A stretch of DNA of 64,000 nt from Hydrangea macrophylla (taxonomy: Eukaryota > Streptophyta > Magnoliopsida > Cornales > Hydrangeaceae). This document shows, one piece after another, positions 32,049 to 43,409 of the stretch. The first letter of the stretch is position 1, and each line of letters starts with the position of its first letter. Both the position numbers and the translations under genes were made by a program. Location of the stretch: NCBI GenBank assembly GCA_033977485.1, contig CM066982.1, positions 39,472,218 to 39,536,217 of the forward strand. Reading direction: 5' to 3'. The notes under the pieces are model-generated. The model worked only from the letters and a program-made list of their open reading frames with translations, searched no databases and was not told the origin of the DNA.

Positions 32049-32270
32049 GGATCTACAAGAAAAATGGAAGTCACATTCAAACTTTCTTCTTGAAAATTTG
32101 GGCAAACCAAAACATCAATCAAAAATCCGACTACGGGGAAAGATTACTCACCTGAGCGCGCACAAGCTGCGTTTTGATGAATTTTGGCTTCAAAAACACC
32201 CCAAAATGGCCAAGAATGAGCTTGGAAAGCTCAAAAACCCGAGATATATGAAGATGGAGTCCGGCCACCC
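32049..32270 (-). promoter_or_regulatory. Probable promoter / 5' UTR of the antisense mobile-domain gene
   Basis: The 220 bp between ATG 32048 and the GC palindrome triplet hold a TATA-like CATATATCTC on the minus strand near 32243-32252. Upstream frames are short. The transcription start is not determinable by eye. Confidence 0.35.
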
Positions 32271-32331
32271 AGTGCCGCCGCGGCACTGGCCAACTGCCGC
32301 CGCGGCAGTGGCCCAGTGCCGCCGCGGCACT
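32271..32331. repeat. Internal copy of the 61-bp triple GC palindrome
   Basis: Same three-palindrome arrangement as in both LTRs (17294-17354, 34987-35047), with one visible difference in a linker (GGCCAACTG in place of GGCCCACTG). Here it lies upstream of the antisense gene start, followed by C/G-rich CCCCGTTTTG repeats to about 32400. Confidence 0.85.
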
Positions 32332-32640
32332 GCTCCCCGCGGGCCCCGCTTTGCTCCGTTTTGCCCCGTTTCGCCCCGTTTTGGCCCGTTTTGGCCTTTT
32401 TTTCAGCCCGTTTTTGACCCCGATCAGCCCCGGTGGCCCAGTCCAGTCAAGATCTATGAGGTTTTACCCCAAGCAGACTAAAAATTGCCAGAACTACCTC
32501 CAGCAGGCAAAAACTGGGAAAAATCGGCTTCCGAAGACCCGAATCGGTCGTTTCAGGACAACCGTCGCAAGATTCGATCGAACGCGAGAATCCTGGCAAC
32601 GGATCCTGGTTTTTAGCTAATACACCAAATAAACGAGAAA
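32332..32640 (+). other. Spacer between GC palindrome and tandem array
   Basis: Contains a short repeat of CCCCGTTT(C/T)G / GGCCCGTTTTGG (about 32345-32400) and otherwise unique sequence; no gene supported. Confidence 0.5.
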
Positions 32641-33320
32641 AGAGATTCCCCGAGAACCTTGCATCATCCCCCGAGGACAAAAGCAGACAGATACCAGCTC
32701 CCGGAGGCCCTGACCGGCTCTCTTGGATTGAGCGCCGAAAGATTTGATCAACCGTGAGAGGTTCAAAGATGGATCCTGGTTCCCGATCAAGAAAAGAGAT
32801 TCCCCGAGAACCCTGCATCATCCCCCGAGGACAAAAGCAGACAGATACCAGCTCCCAGAGGCCCTGATAGGCTCTCTTGGATTGAGCACCAAAAGAGATT
32901 CCCCGAGAACCCTGCATCATCCTCCGAGGACAAAAGCAGACAGATACCAGCTCCCAGAGGCCCTGACAGGCTCTCTTGGATCGAGCACCAAAAGAGATTC
33001 CCCGTGAACCCTGCATCACCCTCCGAGGACAAAAGCAGACAGATACCGGAGGCCCTGACCGGCTCTCTTGGATTGAGCGCCGAAAGATTTGATCAACCGT
33101 GAGAGGTTCAAAGATGGATCCTGGTTCCCGATCAAGAAAAGAGATTCCCCGTGAACCCTGCATCATCCTCCGAGGACAAAAGCAGACAGATACCAGCTCC
33201 CAGAGGCCCTGACAGGCTCTCTTGGATTGAGCACCAAAAGAGATTCCCCGTGAACCCTGCGTCATCCTCCGAGGACAAAAGCAGACAGATACCGGCTCCC
33301 AGAGACCCCGGCAAGCCCGA
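32640..33320 (+). repeat. Tandem array with about 96-105-bp units and a higher-order arrangement
   Basis: AGAGATTCCCCG(A/T)GAACC recurs at about 32642, 32798, 32896, 32993, 33141 and 33238, each followed by GAGGACAAAAGCAGACAGATACC. A longer insert with GATTTGATCAACCGTGAGAGG appears in two of the units (about 32742 and 33089), giving a composite repeat of about 347 bp. A 272-codon minus-strand frame runs through the array but encodes only its own repeats. Confidence 0.85.
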
Positions 33321-34095
33321 AAGATTCGACCAAAAGGAGCGGTTGAAGAGAGATCCTAGAAAGTATCGCTTCATCCCCAGCAGATTCAGATTAATCCTCA
33401 GCAGGTTTATTACACCGTCAGTAGTCCATTGTCGACTCGTCATCTCAATGCAAACATCGTCGGTCCATCGCTCTCATCACACCGTCGGTGCCTCCATGTT
33501 CATCACGGGACGTCCCAGGATTTCACATTCGTCCCGGAGCCCCTGTGTCCGTCGGTTACTTGCCAAAAGACGTCTTCGATCATAGTCCTCTGAGACCCCA
33601 CACCTAATTACATTCGCTCGCGAAGCGTACTTCCAGAAGTTTGCCCCTAAAACCCGGAGTCTTCTAGACTTCAATGCCCTTATCTGAGTCACCCACCACG
33701 TCACAATCACAAACACTAGCACAACCCTAGCCCACTCGGAGTGGCACACCCCTTGGCACCTGCTCATTCTAGGATCGGAAAACTAGGCATGATAAGACTC
33801 ATGTATGAGATCATATCGCATCCACACATTGCATATCATCCTCATATAGCATTGCATCCGCCTGATTGTTGTGTATGTGCATGTGTGTTTTATTCCTTTG
33901 AGCTCCGAACTACGTCCTGGTCTGATTCCCCTTGGGATACGTAGGCAGCTCACATAGAGCACGACCAGCACTAACCTCATCATCATTGCATCTTTTGCAA
34001 CGCTTTTTATCCTAAATCCGTAGCCTCCAAAAATTCTTGTCTCTTCAAAACTTTGGCACTCACTTGCGACATGCGTTGCCTCGCAAGTTCATGCC
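33321..34095 (+). other. 3' UTR of the 21-kb element
   Basis: No supported gene. It includes a lone GAACTACGTCC..GGGATACGTAGGCA block at about 33907-33955 matching the array after the polyprotein, and CGTCGGT-type short repeats around 33415-33500. Confidence 0.55.
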
Positions 34096-34109
34096 AAAGA
34101 GGGGCAAAC
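34096..34109 (+). other. Polypurine tract of the 21-kb element
   Basis: AAAGAGGGGCAAAC directly before TGTAGACACC of the 3' LTR; primes plus-strand synthesis. Confidence 0.85.
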
Positions 34110-37100
34110 TGTAGACACCCCATTTTGTCGGCTATCGGATTTAGGAGACCCATAGCTTGGTGGTTCACAATGATCGCAAAAGACTCGAAAGGACTCTCGG
34201 AAGTCAGCTCCATCTCTCAGAATGCTCAGGATGACCAAAATGCCCCTAAAAGCCCGAAAACTCCCAGATTTGGTCCCAAAGTTCTGAAAACATACTATGT
34301 CGTAAGAAAAGCGATAAAAAGAGTTTTAAAGAGAAACCAGATGAAATCGTCGGCTCCCAGAGACCCCCGGAAGTCCCGGAAGTTCCTGGAAAGTCCCCGT
34401 TGACCGGTTTGACCAAGGTTTGACCAGGTTTGACCAAGGTTTGACCAGGTTTGACCAAGTTTGACCGAAATCGTCCGAATTCACCAAAATCATTTTAAAT
34501 CACGGGAAAAGTGTTAAAACAAGTTCCAAAAGAAAATCGAGCGAAAACACCAGCTCCCGGGAACTCCCGGAGGTTTCTAAAACTCCCCGGGAATCCCAGG
34601 TTTGACCAGTTTGACCAGAATTTGACTTTGGAACCGGGGTGCCGAAACAATTTTTAAATATTTTTCATGGATACTAGAGGTCAATAGCTTTCCAACGGTA
34701 TATCGCACATAATTTCTGGATTTAAAACGAATTTATTATGAATTTCCAAAGGCGAAAAAGGCGATCAAATCGGCTTTTATCGCGAATACCGCAAAACTTT
34801 TCAAAGTGACCTATCCCCGAACTATTTTTTATGTAAAGTAGACTCCATTACCTTTCCAACGGTATATCACAACCTCAATTTGGAGTTCATACGCATTTTC
34901 TGTGAATTTCGGACGAAATAGGGCCTTTTCGCGAATACCGGAACATCAGGGGGCCTAAACAGCATTATCCAGACGAAGGGAGGAGCAGTGCCGCCGCGGC
35001 ACTGGCCCACTGCCGCCGCGGCAGTGGCCCAGTGCCGCCGCGGCACTCCCCTCCAGAACAGTAAGTTTTTGTAAATATTCTTGTGGTCCCATTTTGATTA
35101 ATTAAAATCCAAAACGACGTGGTTTCATGATTTCAGATGTTTGGAGCCAATGGGAACACTTTTAAAACCCCAAAACCACCCCAAGTTGGCCTATATAAAC
35201 ACCCCATTACTCCTCATTTTAGGGGAGTCAAATATAAGTTTTGAAAAGTGTGGGAGAGAAAAGTTGTAGAGATAAGGTTAGAGTAGAGAGAAAAGAAGCA
35301 TTCTTCTTTGATTTTCAAAACAAAAGTGAGTTCTAACTTTGTTTTTACTTCATTACTTCCATTTATTTCAACATTCAATACTCCCAACCACCATTTTAGT
35401 GAGCATTCAAGAGAGTGGAAGCTTCTTCCATGTCTAAGTGTCATTACATATGAGTGAAACACCAACCTACAAGTTCATGCTTCATGAATATCACCTATTG
35501 ATCATCATCTATTTGCTTGTTTATTTATTGTTTATCTCTTCTTACCCCATTTCTTTTTGTTTTCTTTTATTTACTTACTAGTTCATCATCATCTATGTGA
35601 TGACATGAAGTTTGGGGTGAGTGAATCCTTATGGATAGTAGCTCTTGACCTCAAAAACATGTTTGATAGATGATGCTCATAACCTCAATACTTCCAAGGT
35701 ATTCTTGGAATGTATTGAAGTTATGTTCAAAAAATAGAATAAATCTCTCCAACAACCTTGGAGGTTCTTAATGATGAGTTTGATGTTGGTATTCTAAGTG
35801 GTCCTAATCCTTATTGAGTGTTGAAAATGTGCTTTCAAAACATCCTTTTCAAAACCCCTCTCAATCCCTCTCATTTGATTTCAAGAAATAAAACTTTGTT
35901 TTCTTCAATACCTCTAAAACAATGACCTAAAACAGTGAGCTGTTCAGATTCAGAGATTTGTTTTGAATTAAGTACTCAAGTTATGAGGATGAAACTGCTT
36001 GGAAAACCTTCCTAATACATCATAGTTTGTCCCTAATTTTTCTCATCAATTATAGAAACATGAGAGTATTTGTTTTGGATGTGAGAAGTTCACATTCATA
36101 ATCTGCCTCTGTTCTCACAGAATGTTCACCCAACTTCTTGCACTTATTCTGAACATTTTCATCACTGTACATATACCTTTTCTATTTTTTTTATAAAACT
36201 TGGGTGTCTTAGGAAACGTTTGGTATATAATAGGTTATCATAAGCCTTTTCTTTGATTTATGAAAAATCATACAAAATCAGTCAACAGTGCAGTTTTTGT
36301 TTCTGAGTCATGTGTACATTCTGATTTCTTTCTTTTAATCTGTGATAGCTATTGATGTTTGGCTTTTTGGGTTATTTTCTAGACACAATAAGAATGATCT
36401 CAGATTTTTCTCACATTTTTCTAGGCACGTTTGACCTCTCATTATAATGTTGCAAAGTGCCATATGCAGTCTGTCCACTATTCACAGCAAGCACATTTCA
36501 ACTTTTATTCTTTGATTTGATGCTCATATGCATTCCAAATTAGCTCCCATCTTAGGAAGTAGTTCATACTACATTTGTATATATCCCATGTTGATTTAGT
36601 CCATTCATTCATGCACATTTTAGACTACTAAGTCATCTTAGAAATCCATGAACACAAAACACACTACAACCTTTGCACATTTTTAGGTTCATACAATACA
36701 TTCATGCAAGATTTGGGGTTTTTGTAACTCTTAATCTAAGAAGATTATAAGGAATGAACTTGATCACACGTTCATGCTTCCCCTCGATCTAATCATCCTT
36801 TCTCATCCGTCCCGGGGATTGAGGGATCTTCTTTTTCTCAAAAAATAACATGCATCATACTAGCTTGCTAAGCATGCTTTGATTCTTTGATTATTTGTTT
36901 CAATAACCATTCATGTCCCCTTTAGATTAAGGAAACTTAATTACTTGATATATGAATAGACGATTTTTCCTAGGTTTATTTGCGTGATCTTTCACTTTAC
37001 ATTGTATGGTATTTGACTTAGATCTTATGAATGATATCTTATCTTTAGATCTTCCATTTCAAATTTTCTTATGTGATGTAATATACTATCATAGTATTAT

Positions 37101-37418
37101 ATGTCGAACCAAACATAGTATAAGATGATTATTTGGATGCTAATTGAGGCTCGTCGAAAGACGGGGCGAGTTGAGGGTGTTTTAGTCGTGACAAAGGCTC
37201 CTTCCTCTCTCGTACCAAAACCCCGAACCAAGTTCTTTGGTTATGAAGGGCTGGTGCCCTTATCCGCTTGGGTGAGTCAAATTAGGTTTCTTGGTTCCTT
37301 AAAGACCAAGTGGCGACTCTGTATCTGTTTTCAACAGACCTTTCCTTTTTTTTGATTCAAATCAATTTCAAAACAATCTCGAACAAAGAGAGAAGTGGTC
37401 CGATTCCGCGTGTCCACA
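34110..37418 (+). mobile_element. 3' LTR of the 21-kb element
   Basis: 3309 bp, the same length as the 5' LTR with no indel. I noticed one substitution (G36821 against A19128). It carries the same W-box-like cluster, GC palindrome (34987-35047) and TATA box (35192-35199). It ends TCCACA followed by TSD GGTAC. Confidence 0.95.
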
Positions 37419-37423
37419 GGTAC
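37419..37423. other. Right target-site duplication GGTAC
   Basis: Matches 16412-16416. Confidence 0.95.
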
Positions 37424-38475
37424 ACATGATTTCAAGCTCGGGATGAAAGCTTTGATTGATAGCAAGGATAGGTGATGGGCAACTTGGTGACACCACCTCT
37501 TCGGCCAAAAGAGATGAGGGTTCATGAATATCACATGAATCTAAATTGGATTTAGGTTTTTCAAGTATGTCTTCCCTAGGGTCACTATTAAAGTTAGGGA
37601 GAGAGTCAACAGGGGACTCCTACTTTCCTAGTTGCGTGTAATCACTTAAACTCTCATCATCTTTTATAACCTCATTCTCATCCTTGTAACTCTCCTCACT
37701 TATATGTCATCTATTGAGGTGCTCTGGACAAAGGAATTGTACAATTTTATCCAGGCAGTGAAAGAGTTAATGTATGGGGTTGTATATTGAGGGGAAGATG
37801 GTTCTACAACTTCATGCTCAATGGTTTGGTTTTGGAGTTCGTGTTGGGTTATCACTTTCTTGAATGAGTTGTTAACCTCATTTGGTATAAACCCATCATA
37901 GTCCTCTATTTCCATTCCATTGTTAGTGTCTTGAAATTTAGGTTGTAGTGTTGAAGGATTGGTATAGTCTTCTAAAGGTTGGCTAGCATATGCTTGTTGA
38001 TATCTATTTTCTAATTTATCTAGTGCACTATCTAGCACTTTCATTTCACTAAGCAGTAATTTTAACATACCATTATCCTTAACTTGGTTATTCTCCTCAT
38101 TGTTACTATATGAAGTTTCGCCCCATTATTGTTGGTAGTAATTCCCATCCCATTGTGTTTGTGGACAAGACTCGCCAAAGGAAAAGTCTTGGTGCGTTTG
38201 GTAATCGTGGGAACTATTACTATATCCTACATTATTATCTTGGTTATATCCCCATTGCGATTGATAGAATTCTCCATGTGGAGGTTCTTGTTGCGTTTGA
38301 TAATATGAGGGACTACAACTATCATTTTCCCATTGTGGTGGTTGGTAGCACTCGGGTTGATAATCTGCGTCATATGTGGGTGCTTGTCAACTTGGGGGTA
38401 GGTTTCAATACTGAAGGTGTATCTATACGTGGTGTTTGTGTTGTATGGAGGATAATATGGACAAGACATATTCAC
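37419..38475 (-). pseudogene. 5' part of the degenerate ORF of the non-autonomous Athila-like element
   Basis: Minus-strand coding-like sequence from ATG near 38475. Translation gives a tyrosine-, glutamine- and asparagine-rich N-terminus (SCPYYPPYNTN), then, after a frameshift near 38380 and a stop near 38135, a helical segment MLKLLLSEMKVLDSALDKLE (about 38068). This leads to an acidic, serine-rich part reaching the 21-kb insertion. The 3' part is at 15698-16416. No named family recognised; probably a Gag-like or element-specific protein. It is disrupted both by point changes and by the insertion. Confidence 0.5.
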
Positions 38476-38603
38476 TCAAAATTTTTAAACAATAGGAATT
38501 TTACTTATTTAATTTTTTATCTTGTGAGAGAAAAAGTCCAAAAGTATTTTTTTTAAGTAAGAAAAATTGGAGATAACTTAGTAAAATCCTAACCTAGTTG
38601 CCT

Positions 38604-38621
38604 TCCCCGGCAACGGCGCCA
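38604..38621 (-). promoter_or_regulatory. Primer-binding site, tRNA-Asp type (Athila-like)
   Basis: TGGCGCCGTTGCCGGGGA on the minus strand, the PBS sequence known from Athila-lineage elements, six bases from the LTR end. Confidence 0.85.
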
Positions 38622-38627
38622 AAAACT

Positions 38628-40178
38628 TGACACGACTAAAAAGTTGTGCGCTCTTGTGCAACACCCAAGTGTAGGTGATCGTGCAAGTAATATAGTACTG
38701 GAAGTCCAGGTCGATCCCACAGGGAAGGAATAGGAAGAAAATATACTAAGTTACAACCTAAAGAAAAGAAAATAAAAATGAAGGATTGGAGGTTCTAATG
38801 AATCCTAATTAATTAAATTAAACTAAATATTAAACTAAAGTATAAAGAAACATAACTAATTAAATAAATAAACTAAAGGTGTTGGAAATACGAGAATCCA
38901 CATTAATCCTAACTATCTACCATGCATACTCATTAATGTTCTATGGAGTTCATTTCTCTTCAACATTCCGTATTTTTCTAAAGATAAAGAATCAATAGCC
39001 CTTTCATGACCGGGACTACATCATCACAAGTGATTTAAAATACTTAGAATACGATTTAAAATAATGGTTATTACTTGCACTCTAAATGGTGTTAGCATTC
39101 AAAGTGGTTTTCAAAAGTCATTGAAGAAAAGGCCTTAAGGCTTTAAGTTCTAAAAACTGTTGTGATAAACTGAGCTTATAGGGACAATTTGATGACAGAT
39201 TTCTAAAACAGAAAGTCATGGAATACTTACAAGAATCATCTCAAGAATTAACAAGTTCGATCATTCGAAGCGCTCTCGATCGATCGGACAACGTCATCAT
39301 TCAATCGATCGAAATGTCTTCGATCGCTTGACTATGGCTCTAGTTCGATCGATCGAAATATCTTCGATTGATCGAGCCCAAGGTTTCTAAAGATTGCATG
39401 GCAGAGGTTGGTAATCAATGTTTCAAAACGTATTCCCAATGTATAAACTACGAAAACATAATAAAACTAGTGCAGGATTAGTAAACTAGAGTAATCATAA
39501 CACATAAACTAATAACAATCAAATAACAAGGATTGGAAAGAAAAACCTGGAAATAATCTAAAATAAACTTGAAATAAACATGAAATGCACTGGAATCTTC
39601 AATAATCTTCAGTATATTAATGAAAAAGAGGAAGAATAAAGATGAATCTAACCTAACCTACTCCTAATCTAACCCTAAAACTACCCTAAACTGCTATTTT
39701 CTGCGTTCTGGAGCGTCCTCACTTCGTCTGGCGTCAAAACGACTTATATATAGGGTTCCTGAAGAGTTTACGCAACTTTTGGATGAAAGTAAAGTTCGAT
39801 TGATCGAACTCTGAATCGATTGAACTCTGCTCAAGGGCTTGAACTCCTCTGATTTTGACAACTCTGCGCACCGATGGGAGAATGGCCATAACTTTTCACT
39901 CGAACTTCGTATTAACCTCCTGTTTGCGGCCACGCGACCGTAACTCAAAGATCTAAATTTTGAATTTCTAGAAAAATATTCCAAATCTGAAGTCTTCATT
40001 GTCAAAAATGGCGTTTTCCCAGCTGCTTCCGTTGTTCTGTCCACCAGAATCACTTTCTTTAGCTCCACTTCATTGATTTACATTCTAATACCTATAAAAC
40101 AACGCATAAAATTATGTTTTAGCATTAATACAATAAAAAGAACATTGTTATTAGAATACACCTAAATGTAGGGACTTT
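38628..40178 (-). mobile_element. 5' LTR of the non-autonomous Athila-like element
   Basis: Begins TGACACGACTAAAAAG next to the PBS and ends at GTAGGGACTTT, aligning with 12209-13758 over the full length. TCGATCGA islands at 39256-39370 and 39790-39826. The exact outer end is uncertain because the shared sequence does not finish with CA and I found no clear TSD. Confidence 0.7.
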
Positions 40179-40180
40179 GG

Positions 40181-40291
40181 GATAAAAGTATGCATAAAAG
40201 ACCATATATATACTATGAATATGCACTTTTCACCACGAATCAACCTACACTTTGGTATAGCACACAAGCGCACACAGAAAAATTTTCGTGT
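40181..40291 (+). mobile_element. Possible LTR terminus remnant
   Basis: AACCTACACTTTGGTATAGCACACAAGCGCACAC...TTTTCGTGTCA resembles the reverse complement of the LTR start at 38628 (CCTACACTTGGGTGTTGCAC...GTCGTGTCA). It may be the missing end of the plus-strand LTR cut at 12208. Confidence 0.35.
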
Positions 40292-40744
40292 CAATATCCT
40301 CATCGGGATGCTCATCCTTTGGCTCTAGATCCTCCTCATCCTGAATTAGCTCAGGCTCCAGAACTGGTACGTCGGATTCTAGTGATGGTGGGGCTGCCGG
40401 TGCTGGTACAGTTATAGACTCCGGTGGGACGGCTAAAATGGCTCTCAGCTAAATCTCTCATCCATCTCTGGTTTACTCTGAACTAACCGTAATATCTCCT
40501 GACAAATGTCTCTACCAACTCTTGCTGAATGGTAAGCATCCATACGTATCTATGTCGGGTGAATCCCCCCAGTCATATAAAGCGCCCTCCATATGTCTTC
40601 TTCTAAATGTCGACTGGCTATCTGGCACACTCGCTCAAGATAAAACTCCGGCTCAGCTGGCTTCACGATATCCCCATGGATCACGTGTCCTCTATAAGCA
40701 TCGGTAACAAACTGATGAAACTCTGGATCCATGCTATCCTGCAA
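40292..40744 (-). pseudogene. Fragment of the chromovirus extra ORF (same family as 51547-52161)
   Basis: From ATG 40744 the minus strand reads MDPEFHQFVTDAY...GHVIHGDIVKPAEPEFY...DIWRAL, alignable with the 204-codon ORF at 51547-52161 (GHFVIPGAVIPAFLDLY...DVWHQV). After a frameshift, an acidic proline-rich tail continues to about 40292. A degraded tRNA-iMet-type PBS follows upstream, so this is the 5' part of a dead chromovirus. Confidence 0.55.
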
Positions 40745-40869
40745 AGAGACTATCCATCGTAAAAAAGACGAACTTATCTTAAACTCATATCTTATCTCAA
40801 AGAAAATCTTAACATACTAGGACCAGATGGTGTGGAATAGGTAGTGAATGAAAGTATCACAAACCTAGA

Positions 40870-40881
40870 GCTCTGATACAA
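40870..40881 (-). promoter_or_regulatory. Degraded tRNA-iMet-type PBS
   Basis: CTCTGATACA on the plus strand followed by AAAAAATCC mirrors CTCTGATACCACTAAATCC at the PBS/LTR junction of the intact chromovirus (52337-52354). Confidence 0.45.
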
Positions 40882-42222
40882 AAAATCCTCAATCGATTTT
40901 GTTCTCGTTTATATTTTTGGACTCTCTAAGGTAAAACCTTCATTTTGATACTTGTTAGGTCACATTTGGCAATAAATTTCTGAAAACCTAACTTTGGAAT
41001 TTTGAGGAAAACTATGTAAAATTTGTAGGTTTCACTTAAAATCGGACGTTCAGTGTAGGTTTGGACTCCAAGTACATCTCTTGAAAAATTATAAGTGTAG
41101 CTTGAGGTACGAATTCGTAACCTATGTTATATAGGAAATTCCAAGTTTTTGAACATTAAGTGTAATATTATAATCCAGGCAAAATTCATGTGTTAGTTTA
41201 GACCCGTCAGTTATGCTCGTGAATATTGTTAAAAAGCATGTCTATGTGATTATGTGAGCATGCTACGTGTTATGTGGGTCAAAGGGAAGGTTATACAATT
41301 TCATGCCAGGGGTAAGCTTCTCGATGTTTGAGAATTAATTACTGACGGCTACTGTGCATGGTTTGGGAATCAACCCAGCCAGGGCACTGGATGCGTGGTA
41401 AGGAGAAGGCCTTCCACGACATTGGGTTCATTACCGGATGATTGCGTATCTCTCTCCCTAGAGACGAATTGATATGAGTTATGAGTTTAAAACATGAATT
41501 TGTCATACATGCATTTGTTAGAATTGTACACTCAGTATATAGCTGAGCAGTGGAGGTTTACTCCGTTGCAGGTGAGGAGAATAAAGGAAAGAAGAAACAC
41601 GAGGAGTGAGGCTATGGGAGCACCCGAGTTAAATCTCTCCTGTATATAGTTTTGTAGTTCACCCTTTTATTGCAAATGTTCGTAGGGGAACTATGGTTAT
41701 AATAAATCTCTTTTGGTTATGTTTGAAACGTATCCGAACACGTGAGTTCATGTGTTGGATGCTTAATTATCAAATTCATATTTTGGAAATGTTTTACAAT
41801 GCCTTTCATGAGTTGTAGAAGTGTTGGTTTAAATTGGTTGAGTGAGACTTAGGCAAAATCCATCAAGCAATGAGGGATTCTACCCAGATCCCATTCGATT
41901 GGTCGACGGGGGCAATTCGACAGGTTGAAGTAACCTCTGCCCGCTTACTCTTAACCACCCTTTTGAAAAAAAATTTAAGGTTCTAATTGGTTCTTATAGT
42001 ACTTTTGGGATCCCTATTAACTAACATATTCTTGTTTTGAATTATAACTTTTCAATTTTATACAAATTTTATGAAGTCGTAATTCAATGTTTTTTAAATA
42101 AACTTTGCTTTAAAGAGTGTCTTTATGTTTCTTTTTTGCTGCATTTACTTGTAGTGAATTGGATGGGCTTCAGTGGTGTGCCACCATTCCTATTTCCACT
42201 CATGGCGGCATGGGTCGTGACA
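40882..42222 (+). mobile_element. Probable eroded chromovirus LTR fragment
   Basis: No gene. The segment ends GGGTCGTGACA (42212-42222), like the U5 end GGGGCGTGACA of the chromovirus LTRs in this window, and contains the LTR-like block AGCTGAGCAGTGGAGGTTTACTCC near 41541. Start and family are unresolved. Confidence 0.35.
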
Positions 42223-43409
42223 CTGATCTTGTATCGATTGTTAGAAATTGATGATTTGAAGTGATGTGGGCCCATGTTGACCCCTGTTTTGCCCTAATGT
42301 AATCAAATTTGACCTTCGGTTGTCCTAAACTTGATTCCGGTCTTGAATTTTGTGGCGAACTTCGACTTCGGTTGAAAAGGTCACCGATTATCGGAATCGG
42401 ACGATCCTGGGCTCTGTATCTTCTGGTCGTTGAGTTGTGGGCTATGAAATGACTTTGATTTGAGGTCTGGTTATCTCGGACTCCGATATGTTGACTTCCG
42501 ACTCGAGTCGGCATTGACTATTAACCTCTGGGAGGTCCATAATGCAGTACGTCTACGTCGGCGCAGTTTAGGGGATCGATTTGACCTTTAGGGCTCCTAA
42601 TTGGACTCTAAAGCTCTTTTCATCGATTTCGTGCCTAGTGGACTCCCCTACTATAGTTATTTCTTTTTAGTGGGTCAAAATGGGGTGCCTGCAACCAACA
42701 TAAATGAGTATTGGGGATGGTGATACCCATCCATATGTAGGAAAGGATTCAAGTTATTGGTGAGTCTTAGAGTGTGGGAAAAACTGTATTTAAAATGTTT
42801 TATTAATTGAAGAGTATAGAGAGTAAAATAGGTGTGTGCAGATGAACATCTCTTTTTTTTCTTTTTTTTTTTTTAATAGCAGGTGTAGGTAGACTTTCCT
42901 TTCAAATTTGGTGAGTCTTAAGAGTGTGGGTTTTACTAAAAGAGTAATGCTATGCTTTCCAAATCTAAATTCTAAATCCTCATCTCTATTAGGGGTGGAG
43001 CCAGGGATTTTGGTAAGGGGAGGCCTAGTCTCTATGCCCCTGAGGCAAAAAAATTTGGCATATTTATACGTAGTTATGTATAAAATTGGATTTAAGCATA
43101 AAATTGGTTCACAACAAAAAAGAGCATGTGGGTCCTTTTTGGTCTTGATATAGGAGATAAAAAATATTGAAAGAGGGAGAGAAGTTGTAGAATTATATTT
43201 GCACTCTATTTCGTGGTAAAAGATGTGATTTTTAATTTTAAAATGTGATGTTTGTAAATATAATCTTGGTCTATTTAGTGAAACTCAAACATTATAGATT
43301 CTCTTTTAAAATTTCAAGGGGCACATTTCTAAAATCATAAAATTCTTAAGCTTAAAGTATAATTTTCAAAAATCCAGGGGAGGACCTGGACCCACTCATG
43401 TCCCTTGGT
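42223..43409. other. Retroelement-derived sequence without genes
   Basis: Around 42264-42692 there are TTGACC motifs, ending GGGTCAAAATGGGGTGCCTGCA. This resembles the reverse complement of the Tat LTR start (TGTAGACACCCCATTTTG), so it may be a decayed Tat LTR in minus orientation. The rest is AT-rich and unassigned. Confidence 0.35.

Larger units (their letters stand above)
16417..37418 (+). mobile_element. Complete 21,002-bp Tat/Ogre-like Ty3/gypsy retrotransposon with antisense cargo
   Basis: Two 3309-bp LTRs, a matching 5-bp TSD, an 18-nt tRNA-Arg PBS, an uninterrupted polyprotein, a PPT and antisense cargo genes are all present. Order: 5' LTR (16417-19725), PBS (19729-19746), leader with 51-bp repeats, polyprotein (21016-27528), tandem 3' repeats, antisense DUF7745-like ORF and spliced mobile-domain gene (28514-32048), tandem array (32640-33320), PPT, 3' LTR (34110-37418). 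Tat-clade markers are the dual RNase H and the G-patch-like segment after protease. The element sits inside the degenerate ORF of an Athila-like element. One LTR difference was noticed (A19128 versus G36821), so the insertion is recent. It appears structurally competent to transpose. Confidence 0.95.

Noticed and set aside
32447..33265. 272-codon minus-strand ORF through the 3' tandem array
   Set aside because: It encodes only the repeat unit over and over, with no domain, and exists because unit lengths are near multiples of three.
40181..40291. Certain end of the plus-strand Athila-like LTR
   Set aside because: Similarity is patchy and no TSD links 12208 to 40181, so it is kept only as a low-confidence remnant.
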